Shown piece after piece: positions 31,813-42,185 of a DNA stretch of 57,411 nt. The position numbers and the translations under genes are program-made. How positions within the stretch are numbered: position 1 is the first letter of the stretch; every line of letters starts with the position of its first letter. The DNA comes from an uncultured Pedobacter sp. (GTDB lineage: Bacteria; Bacteroidota; Bacteroidia; Sphingobacteriales; Sphingobacteriaceae), in the NCBI GenBank assembly GCA_946478755.1, contig CAMLDJ010000005.1, forward strand, positions 1-57,411, given 5' to 3'. The notes under the pieces were generated by a model, which was given only the letters and a program-made list of their open reading frames with translations, was not told the origin of the DNA and searched no databases.

Positions 31813-33348
31813 ATGATTAAAAAGTTTCTTGAGATTTCATTTAAAAAAGAAGGACACCATGGCCCTTTATACCAGCAATTAGAATCGGAAATTATTCAAT
31901 TGATTTGTCGCGGTATCTTGAAACCAGGGGAGGTGCTTCCCTCTTCACGTGCATTGGCACAGAGCCTGAAACTCAATCGTAAAACAGTGATTGCAACCTA
32001 CGAGGAATTGGACGCACAGGGCTGGGTGGAAACCAGGGATAGAAGTGGTGTTTATGTTTCCAGTCAGCTGCCTGATACCTCCGCTCGAACAATTAACGAA
32101 AACAGCAAAAAGTTGATACGAAGCCAGCAGCCAGGTTATCCATTGATCATAAAACACCCCTCTGATGTCGCTGATAAAACAGATCAAAATAGAGAAATCA
32201 ATGACCTGGGGACTCGACCACCTTTATATAAGATCGATGACGGTTTTCCTGATCCCAGAATTGCACCTATTGAACAACTAGTTCGGGAATACAGAAGATT
32301 TGGGAAAGGTCGCTTAGCAAATCAATTTCTTATGTATGGCCCGGAACAAGGTTCCTATCGGCTCAGGGTCGAACTTGCCAATTTTTTAAACCGGACCAGA
32401 GGAATGCAAGTCACCGAAAAAGATATACTGATCACTAAAGGCACTCAGATGGCTATTTATTTAACTACACGGTTACTCATCCACCCCGGAGATACTGTAT
32501 TTGTACCAGAACCAGGCTATTTTGATGCGAATCGAACTTTTGAGCTGGCAGGAGCCAATCTGGTATTTATACCAGTCGATAAAGATGGTATGGATGTAGA
32601 CAGGATTGAACAGTTGTGTAAAAAGAAGGTGCCCAAAATGATCTATATTATTCCGCATCACCACCGGCCGACCACTGTTACACTGAGTGCGGAGCGGCGC
32701 ATGCGATTGATGAACCTGGCCTACAAGTACGGTTTTGCATTGCTCGAAGATGACTATGATTTTGATTATCACTTTACCAGCAATCCTCTTTTACCTTTAG
32801 CAAGCGTTGATACGGCCGGACATATTATTTATGTAGGTTCCTTTTGCAAAAGTATTGCTCCGGGTATACGAATCGGGTTTATGGTTGCCCCTGAAGTGGT
32901 AATTAACGAAGCCGCTGCAATTCGTAAATTAATAGATCGGCAAGGTGAACAGTTGCTGGAAGAAGCAACTGCAGAACTTTTAAGTTCTGGCGACATTTCC
33001 CGGCACATCAAAAAGTCGTATAAGGTTTATCGGGGACGGTTGGAAAATACTTGCCGATTGCTTTCGGAGCAGCTGGGAGAATTTTTAACCTTTGAGCGGC
33101 CAAATGGTGGATTGGCTATCTGGGCAACCTACAAAAAAGGCATAAGTGCCAGAGCAGCTGCCTTGAATGCAGCAAAGTTGGGGTTAAAAATTAGTGATGG
33201 CCGTAATTATTTCTTTCAACCTGATATTTCCATGCCACATGATTTCATACGCATCGGTTACTGTTCTTTAGATGAAACTGAAATGGCCGGTGCAATTGAT
33301 ATCTGGAGACGGGCACTTACGCTATCTGCTACCGAAGAAGCTCCCTGA
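31813..33348 (+). CDS. MocR/PdxR-type regulator (GntR HTH fused to aminotransferase)
   Basis: 511 residues: a winged helix-turn-helix (about 13-83, LYQQLESEIIQLICRGILKPGEVLPSSRALAQSLKLNRKTVIATYEEL) joined to a class I aminotransferase-like domain (140-505). Lys346 in YVGSFCKSIAPGIRIGF is the PLP lysine, and EDDYDFDYHF is the usual preceding motif. Such proteins sense PLP or amino-acid-PLP adducts. ATG at 31813. The inverted repeat in front suggests self-control and control of the divergent MDR-OsmC pair. A bidirectional terminator follows at 33353-33387. Confidence 0.92.
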   Translation: MIKKFLEISFKKEGHHGPLYQQLESEIIQLICRGILKPGEVLPSSRALAQSLKLNRKTVIATYEELDAQGWVETRDRSGVYVSSQLPDTSARTINENSKKLIRSQQPGYPLIIKHPSDVADKTDQNREINDLGTRPPLYKIDDGFPDPRIAPIEQLVREYRRFGKGRLANQFLMYGPEQGSYRLRVELANFLNRTRGMQVTEKDILITKGTQMAIYLTTRLLIHPGDTVFVPEPGYFDANRTFELAGANLVFIPVDKDGMDVDRIEQLCKKKVPKMIYIIPHHHRPTTVTLSAERRMRLMNLAYKYGFALLEDDYDFDYHFTSNPLLPLASVDTAGHIIYVGSFCKSIAPGIRIGFMVAPEVVINEAAAIRKLIDRQGEQLLEEATAELLSSGDISRHIKKSYKVYRGRLENTCRLLSEQLGEFLTFERPNGGLAIWATYKKGISARAAALNAAKLGLKISDGRNYFFQPDISMPHDFIRIGYCSLDETEMAGAIDIWRRALTLSATEEAP

Positions 33349-33352
33349 TTTA

Positions 33353-33387
33353 TTTTTTGCATGGCTTAAAACAAGCCATGCAAAAAA
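33353..33387. terminator. Bidirectional terminator
   Basis: A 15-bp perfect stem (33353-33367 and 33373-33387) with loop AAAAC. T-run on one side and A-run on the other, so it serves both the MocR gene (+) and the TlpA-like gene (-), which converge here. Confidence 0.9.
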
Positions 33388-33393
33388 TCATTC

Positions 33394-34533
33394 TTATTTT
33401 AGCAACCGGGCCAGTTTGGCTTCCAAAGCCGCTCCTTTTAGGTTCTTTCCAATAATTCTGCCTGTTTTATCCAAAAGCAGGTTCTGCGGAACAGCCTGTA
33501 TGCCATACATTACGGCAACTTCATTTTTCCAGCCTTTTAAATCGGAAACGTGCGTCCAGGTCAGCCCATCCTTTTTAATTGCGGTTAACCAGGCATTTTT
33601 GGTTCTATCCAATGAAACACCGAGAATCTCCAGGCCTTTATCATGGTACTTCTGGTAGGCTTTAACCACATTAGGGTTCTCTAAACGGCAAGGACCACAC
33701 CATGATGCCCAAAAATCAACCAGCACATATTTCCCCTGGAAATCTGACAGTTTTACCGGCTTGCCTTCAGGATCGTTTTGCGTAAACGGAAGCGCCATGG
33801 AACCTACTTCCATCACTTTCATTTTATCCAGCTTCCGCGCAAACTCGCGGCCGTCGCCGCTATTCTTTACATTTTCAGATAGCAGGTTAAACAAGGGCGC
33901 CGCTACGGTATATTCAGAAACAAATTTATCTATGATTTTCAGGGCATCAAGGCTAGCCATACTACCCGGGTTCTTGCGGATGAAAGCGGCCCTTATTTCA
34001 TTTTGCTCTGCAATAATGCCCTTCTGCCGCTTGATGTAGTTCGCCATATAATCAGACATAAAGGCTTTATCTTTCTTTTTATCCGCAGGTAAATTCCTGA
34101 GGCCTGATGTTACCTCGTACATTTTTTCATCAGACGCGTTTAAAGCCTCCCTTAGCCTTTTATAGTCTGAATTCGTTTTTCCACCGGCAATTGTGGCATG
34201 TCCTAAAGAATCGGCGCTGCTGATCTGGATATTGCCCCCTTCTAAATAAACACCCATGGTCTCAGCAGGTCCGTTGAACTGGCCTGCAGCGGTATAGCTC
34301 AGCACCAATGTAGCCTGCACAGGGTAAGCAACTGTTCCTTTAAACTCAAAGACGCCGTTATTGATTGTTGTTGAATCTATAAAGGACGCAACTGCATTTT
34401 TGTAACCCAGGTAAACTTTTGCTGGTGCATTTATGGTTCCGATTTTACCTTTTAAGGTATAATTTACATTTTGGGCCACTAACGAGGCAGGAAATAACAG
34501 CATCAATGAGATGAGGTTCTTTTTTATTTTCAT
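33394..34533 (-). CDS. TlpA-family thiol-disulfide oxidoreductase with DUF4369-type N domain
   Basis: 379 residues. Signal peptide (NLISLMLLFPASLVAQN), a beta-rich N-terminal DUF4369-like domain (YTLKGKIGTINAPAKVYLGY), a helical linker, and a C-terminal thioredoxin fold with the active site FWASWCGPCRLENP and GIQAVPQNLLLDKTGRI. Exported; a periplasmic or lipid-anchored redox protein. ATG at 34533, 29 bases after the S9 peptidase gene stop. It is the last gene of the peptide-utilisation locus. Confidence 0.9.
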   Translation of the reverse strand: MKIKKNLISLMLLFPASLVAQNVNYTLKGKIGTINAPAKVYLGYKNAVASFIDSTTINNGVFEFKGTVAYPVQATLVLSYTAAGQFNGPAETMGVYLEGGNIQISSADSLGHATIAGGKTNSDYKRLREALNASDEKMYEVTSGLRNLPADKKKDKAFMSDYMANYIKRQKGIIAEQNEIRAAFIRKNPGSMASLDALKIIDKFVSEYTVAAPLFNLLSENVKNSGDGREFARKLDKMKVMEVGSMALPFTQNDPEGKPVKLSDFQGKYVLVDFWASWCGPCRLENPNVVKAYQKYHDKGLEILGVSLDRTKNAWLTAIKKDGLTWTHVSDLKGWKNEVAVMYGIQAVPQNLLLDKTGRIIGKNLKGAALEAKLARLLK

Positions 34534-34562
34534 GATTAATTATTAAAATAGTTTATAATAAA

Positions 34563-36950
34563 TTATTGAGGAAGGTTAACGCTTGCAGGATCATTGCCCA
34601 GCAGATGTTTTGAAAAATAATCTGCAAACAACCAGAAACAATATTCGTTGGTCCTGTAGCTGTGTGTCTGGCCAGGCAGAATAAAAATGTCGAACCGCTT
34701 GTTTGCTTTGATCAGAGCATCCGCCATCCTGTAGGTATTTGCCGGATGCACATTACTGTCCATATCCCCGGTAACCAGCAACAAGTGCCCTTTAAGGTTT
34801 GGAACCAGCTGCGTATTGGTTTCCACGTCATACCGGAACTTCGAAGTACCATCCTTTTCGTTAAGAATTTCTTTGATCCCGTTATATTTCTCGGTAAACA
34901 AATGATTGTAAATGGTATTGTCGTGGTTTCCTGAAGCAGAAATGGCAACTTTATAAAAATCGGGGTACTGGCATATGGCAGCGGCCGACATAAAGCCACC
35001 TCCCGAATGCCCGTAAATGCCAACCCGTTCCCGATCAATAAACCGGTGCCTGGTGGCGAGCTGTTCCACTGCATATTTTTTATCTGCCAGGCCATAATCC
35101 CTTAAGTTGCCATATCCATAATTGTGGTACCATTTAGAGCGTTGCGGGCTTCCACCCCTGTTTCCTAAAGTGAGCACGACAAAACCCAGCTGGGCCATGC
35201 GGTCCGTCCGGTCCATACTGGTAGAAAATGATTTATTTACAAATTCCGTATGCGGTCCGGGGTACACATATTCAATTACCGGATAGGTTTTGGTCGAATC
35301 GAAATCAAAAGGCTTATACATTACCCCATAAATGTCTGTCTGGCCATCATCCGCCTTTACTTTAAAAGGTTCCGGAAATTTATATCCCGCAGCAAATAAG
35401 CTACTGAGGTCTGCAGTTTCCAGACCTAGCACCAGCCGGCCATTACAGTCCCTCAGTTCCGATTTTGGCGCTGTATTTACCCTCGAGTAGCTGTCTACAA
35501 AATACTTCCTGGAATTGCTTATTTCAACATCATGGTCAAAATTGCCCTTATTTAATAGCGTAAGGCCCGTACCATCCAGCTTAATTTTATAAAAATGCCT
35601 GTAATAAGGGTCTTCACCCTGCTCACGACCGTTGGCATTAAAATAAAGTAAACGCTTCTTTTCGTCAACGCTGTAGCCATCATAGCTACAGTGCCATGGG
35701 CCGGAGGTGATCTGCTTTTTCATGTGGCCCTCATTATCGTATAAATAAAAGTGTGCCCAGCCGTCCCTTTCCGACAGGCAGATCATTTCTTTCCCTCCGC
35801 TAATCAGGATCGGATCGACTGCATCAACATAAGTGTTCATCTTCTCTTCGATCAGCACCTTCACTTTTTTGCTTTCCAGATTTACCGAACAAAACTGGTA
35901 CTGTTGTAAATCCCTGCTTTGCCTGGAGAAATAAAGCTCGTCAGGATTCCCCGAAAGCCAGGTATCAGGCAACCGAAGCGTCTGGTTATGGAATTGCTTT
36001 ACCGCTATGGTATCTGTTTTTTTGCCCGCAATAGTAAAAACCAGCAGTTCAGCTTCAGTAGCATCCACTTCACCCGGCATCTGGTAGGGGAAGCTGAGCA
36101 ATGTTGGCCTTGGGCTTGATAGTGAATTAACCAACCATAGTGGCTTTAAATTTCTGTTGTCTTTCCTGATCAGCGCAAATTTTTTAGAATCGGGTGACCA
36201 CAGGATTTTAGCCGGCTGCCGGTATATGCCAGGCTCCTTCGGCGGAAGCTCCGGATTACGCATTTCCGTACTTTTTCCATACGCATAACCTTCAGCCCCG
36301 TCCCCGGTTAACTGGTATTCAACAATTGAAGGGTTTGTTTCACTTGCAGAAGCCTTCAGGTAATTCTCCTTATCCATATAATAAAGATCGTTTCCCTTGG
36401 TATAAACAGCGTAGGCACTATCAGATGAAATGTTTAGCCAGCCTGGTCTGAAAAGCATTTTTCCTACCGGCTGCCTGGTCTGCTCATAAAGCCTGCCCGT
36501 GCTCCTGTTGTACTCCAGATGGTAAGTTTTTTTTGTACCTGTTCCTGCAACATCAAACTGAAAAACAGCCTCGTCCTTTGTAAATTTTGGGTTTATAGGC
36601 GGCAAGTGCTGATGGTCGTAAGGATCCTTCGTAATTGCCGTCAGCATGCCTGCCATTTTATGGTTGTCGAACAAATACGTTTTGGTCCTTCTGTCCGCGT
36701 CTACCAGATAGTAGTACACTCCTTTGGTAGTTTTATAAGTATACCAGAAGCAGTTACCCGATGCCAGCCAATGGGGCGTAACTTTGGTATCGAATACCAT
36801 TTTATCGAGCCTGTCCGGCGAAAAGCGCTCGGCCAGGCTATAATTAGCTGCTGTTTTGGCCTGATCTTGTGCAAATACAGGCGGTCTGAAAAAAAGCACC
36901 GCGATAAAAATGAGGCCTATACCGGCATAGCGGTAGCATAAAATTTTCAT
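34563..36950 (-). CDS. S9 family prolyl oligopeptidase (DPP IV-like)
   Basis: 795 residues. Signal peptide (IGLIFIAVLFFRPPVFAQD), an N-terminal beta-propeller typical of DPP IV (ILWSPDSKKFALIRKDNR), and a C-terminal alpha/beta hydrolase. The catalytic triad is visible: nucleophile Ser in GIYGHSGGGFMSAA, Asp in GDMDSNVHP and His in PGQTHSYRT. Releases dipeptides from peptides in the periplasm. The frame begins at 37016, but ATG 36950 matches the signal peptide; it lies two bases after the SusD stop. Confidence 0.92.
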   Translation of the reverse strand: MKILCYRYAGIGLIFIAVLFFRPPVFAQDQAKTAANYSLAERFSPDRLDKMVFDTKVTPHWLASGNCFWYTYKTTKGVYYYLVDADRRTKTYLFDNHKMAGMLTAITKDPYDHQHLPPINPKFTKDEAVFQFDVAGTGTKKTYHLEYNRSTGRLYEQTRQPVGKMLFRPGWLNISSDSAYAVYTKGNDLYYMDKENYLKASASETNPSIVEYQLTGDGAEGYAYGKSTEMRNPELPPKEPGIYRQPAKILWSPDSKKFALIRKDNRNLKPLWLVNSLSSPRPTLLSFPYQMPGEVDATEAELLVFTIAGKKTDTIAVKQFHNQTLRLPDTWLSGNPDELYFSRQSRDLQQYQFCSVNLESKKVKVLIEEKMNTYVDAVDPILISGGKEMICLSERDGWAHFYLYDNEGHMKKQITSGPWHCSYDGYSVDEKKRLLYFNANGREQGEDPYYRHFYKIKLDGTGLTLLNKGNFDHDVEISNSRKYFVDSYSRVNTAPKSELRDCNGRLVLGLETADLSSLFAAGYKFPEPFKVKADDGQTDIYGVMYKPFDFDSTKTYPVIEYVYPGPHTEFVNKSFSTSMDRTDRMAQLGFVVLTLGNRGGSPQRSKWYHNYGYGNLRDYGLADKKYAVEQLATRHRFIDRERVGIYGHSGGGFMSAAAICQYPDFYKVAISASGNHDNTIYNHLFTEKYNGIKEILNEKDGTSKFRYDVETNTQLVPNLKGHLLLVTGDMDSNVHPANTYRMADALIKANKRFDIFILPGQTHSYRTNEYCFWLFADYFSKHLLGNDPASVNLPQ

Positions 36951-36952
36951 AT

Positions 36953-38353
36953 TTACCGGGGGTTCTGTGTATATCCTCCGTTTTGAATAGCTTCCAGCGG
37001 CAGCGGCCAGGTCCATTTCAAATCGCCGGGTTTCAGTTCAAAACGCTCTCCGTTTAAAACACGCAGTAAAGTAGTAGCGTATTTCGGTTCCTTGTTCAGG
37101 CGGCGAAGGTCTGCCCAGCGGGTGCCCCGCATCACCAGTTCCTTTCTGCGCTCGGCCAGTACCCAGCGCATCACCTGCTCATTGTCATTACTTTCCAGTT
37201 TTACATATGTCGCCGCGGTAAAACGTGCTTTTCGGAGGAGATTCAGGTCATCCAATGCACCCTGTGTATTCTGGTTCCTGGCTCTCGATTCTGCCCGGTT
37301 CAGGTACACTTCATCCGTTGCCAGACCGCCAAAATAATTGCTAGGTAAGTTTCCTTTGTAGCTGCCCTTAAACACCGAATTCACAATTACCGTGGTATCA
37401 GAAAATAATGCTTTTAACCGTATATCGCCTTTTTCATAGCTCCGCAATAGCGTAGTATCAGCATGATACCAGTTGAAAAGCTGTGTAAAAAACTGGACTG
37501 CCATGTAAATTACCTCCGGATTGTTCTTACCGTTCAACCCAAAAGTTGATGTAGTGCCGGCAGTTAATGTTATGGTGTTGTAATCCAATAAACCGTTTTG
37601 TATTTTCAGGCATTCATCGGCCGATTTCTCGGCAGCAGCATAATCCCCCATCTGCATGTAAACCCTGCTCAACAGGGCGAATACCGCAGGTCTACCCGGC
37701 CTGAAAACAAGATCCGGTTTATCCTTCAGCAGTGGTTCCGCTTCCTTTAAATCGCTGATGATCTTTTGATAAGTTTCTGCTACCGTTGACCGTGGTATAA
37801 TTACAGTCGGGTCCGATTCTTCCCGCAGAGACAGCCCCAAAGGCAAACCTGCATTTTCCTGGCTGTAAACCGGACAAAATACCTGGGCCATATTGTAAAA
37901 ATACATTGCCCGTGTAAACAGGGCAGTGCCTTTAAGCTTGTCCCACTTTGCCCCCTCCGCTTCAGTGCGGGGATGGCTATTGATAAATTCCATAGCCAGG
38001 TTGCACAGATAAACGGCGTTATAGCCTTTATTCCAGTCAACATCCGTTTCTCTGCCCACGTAGATCTGATCCGCCCAGATATAGGCATTGCGCTGAGATA
38101 CTGCCGGGAGCGAGCCAGATGTGGCAAAATACTGCGTTGCCGGGATCCAGTAGTCATCGGCTCCTATGTTTGCAAAGCTAAGGGCGCTGGATTCATTGAT
38201 CACACCAGTTTGGTCCAGCAGTTTTTGAAAATCGTCTGCTGATTCCGGTACCCGCAGGTTCTTTTCCTGCTGCAGGTCTAAAAATTCCTTTCCACAGGAA
38301 CAAAAAATCGTTGCCACAAAAAGAAGGCAGGACAGTCTGATAAATATGTTCAT
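36953..38353 (-). CDS. SusD/RagB-type outer-membrane nutrient-binding lipoprotein
   Basis: 466 residues with a lipoprotein signal (LLFVATIFCSCGKEF, lipid-anchor Cys). It has tetratricopeptide-like helices typical of SusD (YKGTALFTRAMYFYNMAQVF-like segments, AVFALLSRVYMQMGDYAAAEKSADECL) and the C-terminal ERRKELVMRGTRWADLRRLN. Binds its ligand on the cell surface and passes it to the SusC protein encoded 18 bases upstream. With the S9 peptidase, the ligand is likely a peptide. ATG at 38353. Confidence 0.93.
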   Translation of the reverse strand: MNIFIRLSCLLFVATIFCSCGKEFLDLQQEKNLRVPESADDFQKLLDQTGVINESSALSFANIGADDYWIPATQYFATSGSLPAVSQRNAYIWADQIYVGRETDVDWNKGYNAVYLCNLAMEFINSHPRTEAEGAKWDKLKGTALFTRAMYFYNMAQVFCPVYSQENAGLPLGLSLREESDPTVIIPRSTVAETYQKIISDLKEAEPLLKDKPDLVFRPGRPAVFALLSRVYMQMGDYAAAEKSADECLKIQNGLLDYNTITLTAGTTSTFGLNGKNNPEVIYMAVQFFTQLFNWYHADTTLLRSYEKGDIRLKALFSDTTVIVNSVFKGSYKGNLPSNYFGGLATDEVYLNRAESRARNQNTQGALDDLNLLRKARFTAATYVKLESNDNEQVMRWVLAERRKELVMRGTRWADLRRLNKEPKYATTLLRVLNGERFELKPGDLKWTWPLPLEAIQNGGYTQNPR

Positions 38354-38371
38354 AATAATCTTTTTTTCTGG

Positions 38372-41300
38372 TTAAAAATCTGCCTGGATACCAAATGAAT
38401 ACGATTTAGGCTGAGGGTATAAAGTATTCGGATAATCCGGATCAAGTCCAACATCGTTGGCCCTCCAGATGATACCGAGCTCTCTGGCGTAACCATATAC
38501 CCGAAGTTTTTTCACCGGCCAGTTTTTGATCAATCGCTGCGGAAGCGAATAACTAAGGGTAACATCCTGTAAACGGATCACATCGCCTTTGGTAATCAAA
38601 GCTTCCGAATATTGATAGTAAGTAGCCGAGCTGGTAAGATCACCCGTCAGCAGCCTGGCTGGTACACCCGCCGGGACATTTGTAGTTTTTTCATCGCCAG
38701 GTACTTTCCATCTTTTGAAATAATCCATATGGTAGCCCGGCGTCAGCAGGTTCCCGAATTCTCCGCCCGGCAGCTGTGAATTACGCCTGAAAACATAGTC
38801 GAACCGGCCAACAATCAATGCGCTTACGGAAAGTCCGTTCCACTCAAAGGTATTCATCAGGGATGAAGAAAGCTTGGGCACTGTAGTACCTGCCAGAATA
38901 AAATCAGCTTTTTTCAAGGCATTGAAATAAGCCGTGTATTTATTGGTTATAGCGCCATTTGCATCATACAATAGTACACTGCCATTCTCAGGATTTAAGC
39001 CATTCCAGGGCAAGGCATAGATTTTGTCTACCGACATCCCATTTTCGAAAGGGTTGATCGTTAGGTATTGGTTGTCCCGGGGTAGAACCCTTTCACTTAA
39101 ACGCGTGATCTTGTTGGCGCTTGTGTTCAGGATCAGATTGCTGGTCCAGCTGAATTTACCGATCTCTAAATTCCGGCTTCCGATCTGTATGTCCCAGCCC
39201 CAGGTTTGCATGGATCCATAATTACGCTCGAAGGCTGGCGGCACACCCGTTGTGGGGTCTACCAGGTTACTGCCCAGTAACTCGCTGGCATACTTCCTGT
39301 AATATTCTACGCTGCCATTGATGCGGCTTTTAAAGAGGCGGAAATCAGCACCTAAGTTCATGGTATTGATCTGTTCCCAGCGTAGGCTGGGGTTACCTGC
39401 CGTTACAAGATTTGCAATAATAGTGGCTGTATTTCCGTCTGTAACACCATCCCTGATGGTTGGATATTGCGTTTGTGTCCGGTCAATATTTCCTGCACTG
39501 CCGTAAGTAGCGCGGAGTTTAAGATAAGGCACCTGGTCTTGTAAATGGAAGAAGGGTTCCTTGCTGATGTCCCAGGCCAGGCCTGTAGACCATAATACCG
39601 TACCGCGCTGGTTCGTTTTAACCCCCAGCAGGTTACTCCCATCCCAGCGCATACTCCCACTCAGGATATACTTATCGTTATAGGTATAGCTGGCATTACC
39701 GAAATAAGAAAGATCGCGGGTTGTTTTATGCGATAGCAGGTTGTTTGCAGCTGTAGGTATACGAAGAGACCCGCTTGGCAAAGTCTTGTATTGCGTTAAA
39801 AAGTCCATCGCCGCTGAAGCAGTAAGCAGGTAGTCATCATAATTATATAAGGTAACGCCCGGCTGGTTAAAAGCAATATACTGACGAACCTCTCCCCCGG
39901 CTATCGCATTGACGCTGTGTTTACCGTTGAATGTTTGTGCATAGCCCAGCACACCACGTCCGGATTGATTGGTTGCTTTCTGTGTTCCGGGACGGTTCAG
40001 TATCCCTCCCAATGGTATAGGATGCTTTATCGGAGGGGTAACCGTAGCAGTTGTCGGCTGCATAAATTTATTGTACAGATCGCGCACATAGTAACTTTCC
40101 GGTGCATAATACGTTTCCTGATCTACCTGGCTGGAAATGTACTGGAAATTCAGATCCGCATTGAAGTATTTCAGGAATTTATACTTCAAGCCTCCGTTTA
40201 GCCGCAGGTCTGTTGAGGTACTCCTGCTGTCATTGTACTTCACTTCATCCAAAGGCCGCATCAGCCAATCGGCCATGTTATCGTTCGGAAATTTTGCCTG
40301 GATCTGCTCCTGGTAAAAATAACGATTGCTGGTAAGGTTGATCGGATTCGGGTTTCCGTTTTCATCCAGCAGGCTCTCGTAAATATCCGGTCCTACCGAA
40401 TTGAAGCTGTTGATGATACTGGCCAATACCGCGTTGTTTTTTCTCGGTGAATTGGTATACCACACTGTTCCCGTCAGCTCCAGGTTCGGTGTAATCTTGA
40501 AAGTATTCTGCAGGCTGAGGTTTAAGCGGCTTCCTGTGTTTCCTACATACGATTCTTTGTTTTTGTCATAATTTGCTGAAAAAGCATAGCGGTAATTGTT
40601 TCCGCCGCCACGCACGGAAAGGGCATTTTGCTGGTGTACGGATTGCTGGTACAACCTGTCAGACCAATCCTGGCGCAGGTCATTGCTTCTGTACCAGGCT
40701 TCTTTCGCATCGAACTGTTCCCTGGTAATCAGCTTGTCCTGCAATTTGTATAACAATTCCGGATATAAAGGAAGCCTTTGCTGGTCCAGGCGGAAATAGG
40801 AGCCCCGGTCAAACATTTCCTTCTGTATATCGATCACCGTAGATGCCGGTAAATAATTTTGTGAATAGAAAAGGTCTGGTTTCTCGCCAAGCACGACATT
40901 GCTGTTGAACGATACGGTGGCACGTTGGTTATACCGCCCGGATTTGGTATTGATCACGATCACTCCATTTCCAGCCAGGGCTCCCCATATACTGGCCGCG
41001 GCCGCATCTTTCAGTATGGTAACACTTTCTACATCCTGGGGGTTCAGCTGGTTAATATCGCCATTATATGGAAAATTGTCTACAACAATTAATGGAGTTT
41101 TAGCGCCCAGGATCGTGTTTACGCCACGGATGCGAATTTCAGGCGGACCCGATAGGTTCTCTTTACTAAGGTCTTTACGCGTAAACAGCATACCATTGGT
41201 AACGCCTTCCAAACGTTCCAGCACATTACCACTGGTAGAACGGTTAAACAGTTCGTTGTTGATTTGTGTAAATGAGCCCGTTGCCCTTTCTTTCGGTAGG

Positions 41301-41980
41301 GTCTGGTAGCCGGTATTCACCATAATTTCTACATCTTTCAACTCTCCGGTAGCCAGGTCAAGTTTAATTTCCAGGGGCATTTTCGCCTGCTTTAAGCTGA
41401 GCTCTAATGGCTTATACCCCACATACGTAATCACCAGGACTGCATCATCAGCTACATTGCTGATGTAAAAATCGCCCCTGGTATTTGTCTGGTAAGTCGT
41501 ACTTTTCCCTTTTACGAGTACAGTAGCCCCCGCAAGTGGTGTCCCATTTTCATCAAGGACGCGCCCTTTTACCTCAATAGCTGTCAAGCGATCGGCCAGG
41601 CGTTCCAGGAAAGAAGGTGCTTCTTTTCTGGTGATGATAACCAGCTTGTCTTTTATCTCGTAAGCTAGCGGCAACCCGGTTAGCAAATGCTTTAAAGCCT
41701 CGTCAACAGAAACGTTGGAAACCTGTAGAGTACCCTTTATCTGTGGACTGACCAGGCGGCCGTCATAATAGAAATTAAAACCGCTTTGTTTCCTGATTTC
41801 CCGGAACAGCGATGTTAACGGTACATCTTGCTTGCTCAAAGTAATTTTCTGGCCAAACGTTGCTGCGCTGACCTGCATAAGGGATGCTATGAATAATACG
41901 GTGGTTAATCGCATAATTAGCCATATTTTAGGATATAACGCGAACGCTACACCAGTTTTTTTGGTATAATATTGATACAT
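38372..41980 (-). CDS. SusC/RagA TonB-dependent transporter with STN signalling domain
   Basis: 1202 residues, in order: signal peptide (LTTVLFIASLMQVSAATFGQ), STN domain (about 45-115), carboxypeptidase-regulatory domain (VKGRVLDENGTPLAGATVLVKG), plug (VTILKDAAAASIWGALAGNGVIVI), and a large beta-barrel. The STN domain links transport to the FecR and ECF sigma encoded upstream (43594-42307), so the locus is likely induced by its own ligand. ATG at 41980 gives the long N terminus usual in Pedobacter. The leader has a 12-bp hairpin at 42024-42053. Confidence 0.95.
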   Translation of the reverse strand: MYQYYTKKTGVAFALYPKIWLIMRLTTVLFIASLMQVSAATFGQKITLSKQDVPLTSLFREIRKQSGFNFYYDGRLVSPQIKGTLQVSNVSVDEALKHLLTGLPLAYEIKDKLVIITRKEAPSFLERLADRLTAIEVKGRVLDENGTPLAGATVLVKGKSTTYQTNTRGDFYISNVADDAVLVITYVGYKPLELSLKQAKMPLEIKLDLATGELKDVEIMVNTGYQTLPKERATGSFTQINNELFNRSTSGNVLERLEGVTNGMLFTRKDLSKENLSGPPEIRIRGVNTILGAKTPLIVVDNFPYNGDINQLNPQDVESVTILKDAAAASIWGALAGNGVIVINTKSGRYNQRATVSFNSNVVLGEKPDLFYSQNYLPASTVIDIQKEMFDRGSYFRLDQQRLPLYPELLYKLQDKLITREQFDAKEAWYRSNDLRQDWSDRLYQQSVHQQNALSVRGGGNNYRYAFSANYDKNKESYVGNTGSRLNLSLQNTFKITPNLELTGTVWYTNSPRKNNAVLASIINSFNSVGPDIYESLLDENGNPNPINLTSNRYFYQEQIQAKFPNDNMADWLMRPLDEVKYNDSRSTSTDLRLNGGLKYKFLKYFNADLNFQYISSQVDQETYYAPESYYVRDLYNKFMQPTTATVTPPIKHPIPLGGILNRPGTQKATNQSGRGVLGYAQTFNGKHSVNAIAGGEVRQYIAFNQPGVTLYNYDDYLLTASAAMDFLTQYKTLPSGSLRIPTAANNLLSHKTTRDLSYFGNASYTYNDKYILSGSMRWDGSNLLGVKTNQRGTVLWSTGLAWDISKEPFFHLQDQVPYLKLRATYGSAGNIDRTQTQYPTIRDGVTDGNTATIIANLVTAGNPSLRWEQINTMNLGADFRLFKSRINGSVEYYRKYASELLGSNLVDPTTGVPPAFERNYGSMQTWGWDIQIGSRNLEIGKFSWTSNLILNTSANKITRLSERVLPRDNQYLTINPFENGMSVDKIYALPWNGLNPENGSVLLYDANGAITNKYTAYFNALKKADFILAGTTVPKLSSSLMNTFEWNGLSVSALIVGRFDYVFRRNSQLPGGEFGNLLTPGYHMDYFKRWKVPGDEKTTNVPAGVPARLLTGDLTSSATYYQYSEALITKGDVIRLQDVTLSYSLPQRLIKNWPVKKLRVYGYARELGIIWRANDVGLDPDYPNTLYPQPKSYSFGIQADF

Positions 41981-42023
41981 TTTGTCGTTGTTTATAAACG
42001 TGCCTTAAGGCCGACAAGAGACC

Positions 42024-42053
42024 ACAACAATTGCTTTTGATAGCAAATGTTGT
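42024..42053 (-). promoter_or_regulatory. Hairpin in the susC leader
   Basis: Left arm 42024-42035, right arm 42042-42053, loop six bases; one mismatch in twelve pairs. It would form in the susC mRNA leader and might affect translation or attenuation. No U-tract follows. Confidence 0.35.
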
Positions 42054-42151
42054 TAAGTTTACGTTTAGTTTGGTTTGCAGGTTGCCGCTGGCTGTCGAAC
42101 TCTGGTGGCGCCCTGTAATAAAACAGTTTAAATTTAATTGTGTCCAAACAC

Positions 42152-42185
42152 GAACCAGGAGTGCTTCACTTCTGGTTCATTTTTT
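42152..42185 (+). terminator. Terminator-like hairpin in plus orientation
   Basis: Stem GAACCAGGAGTG (42152-42163) / CACTTCTGGTTC (42167-42178), with one G-U pair and loop CTT, followed by ATTTTTT on the plus strand. No annotated plus-strand gene ends here; an antisense leader transcript is the obvious candidate. Confidence 0.5.
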
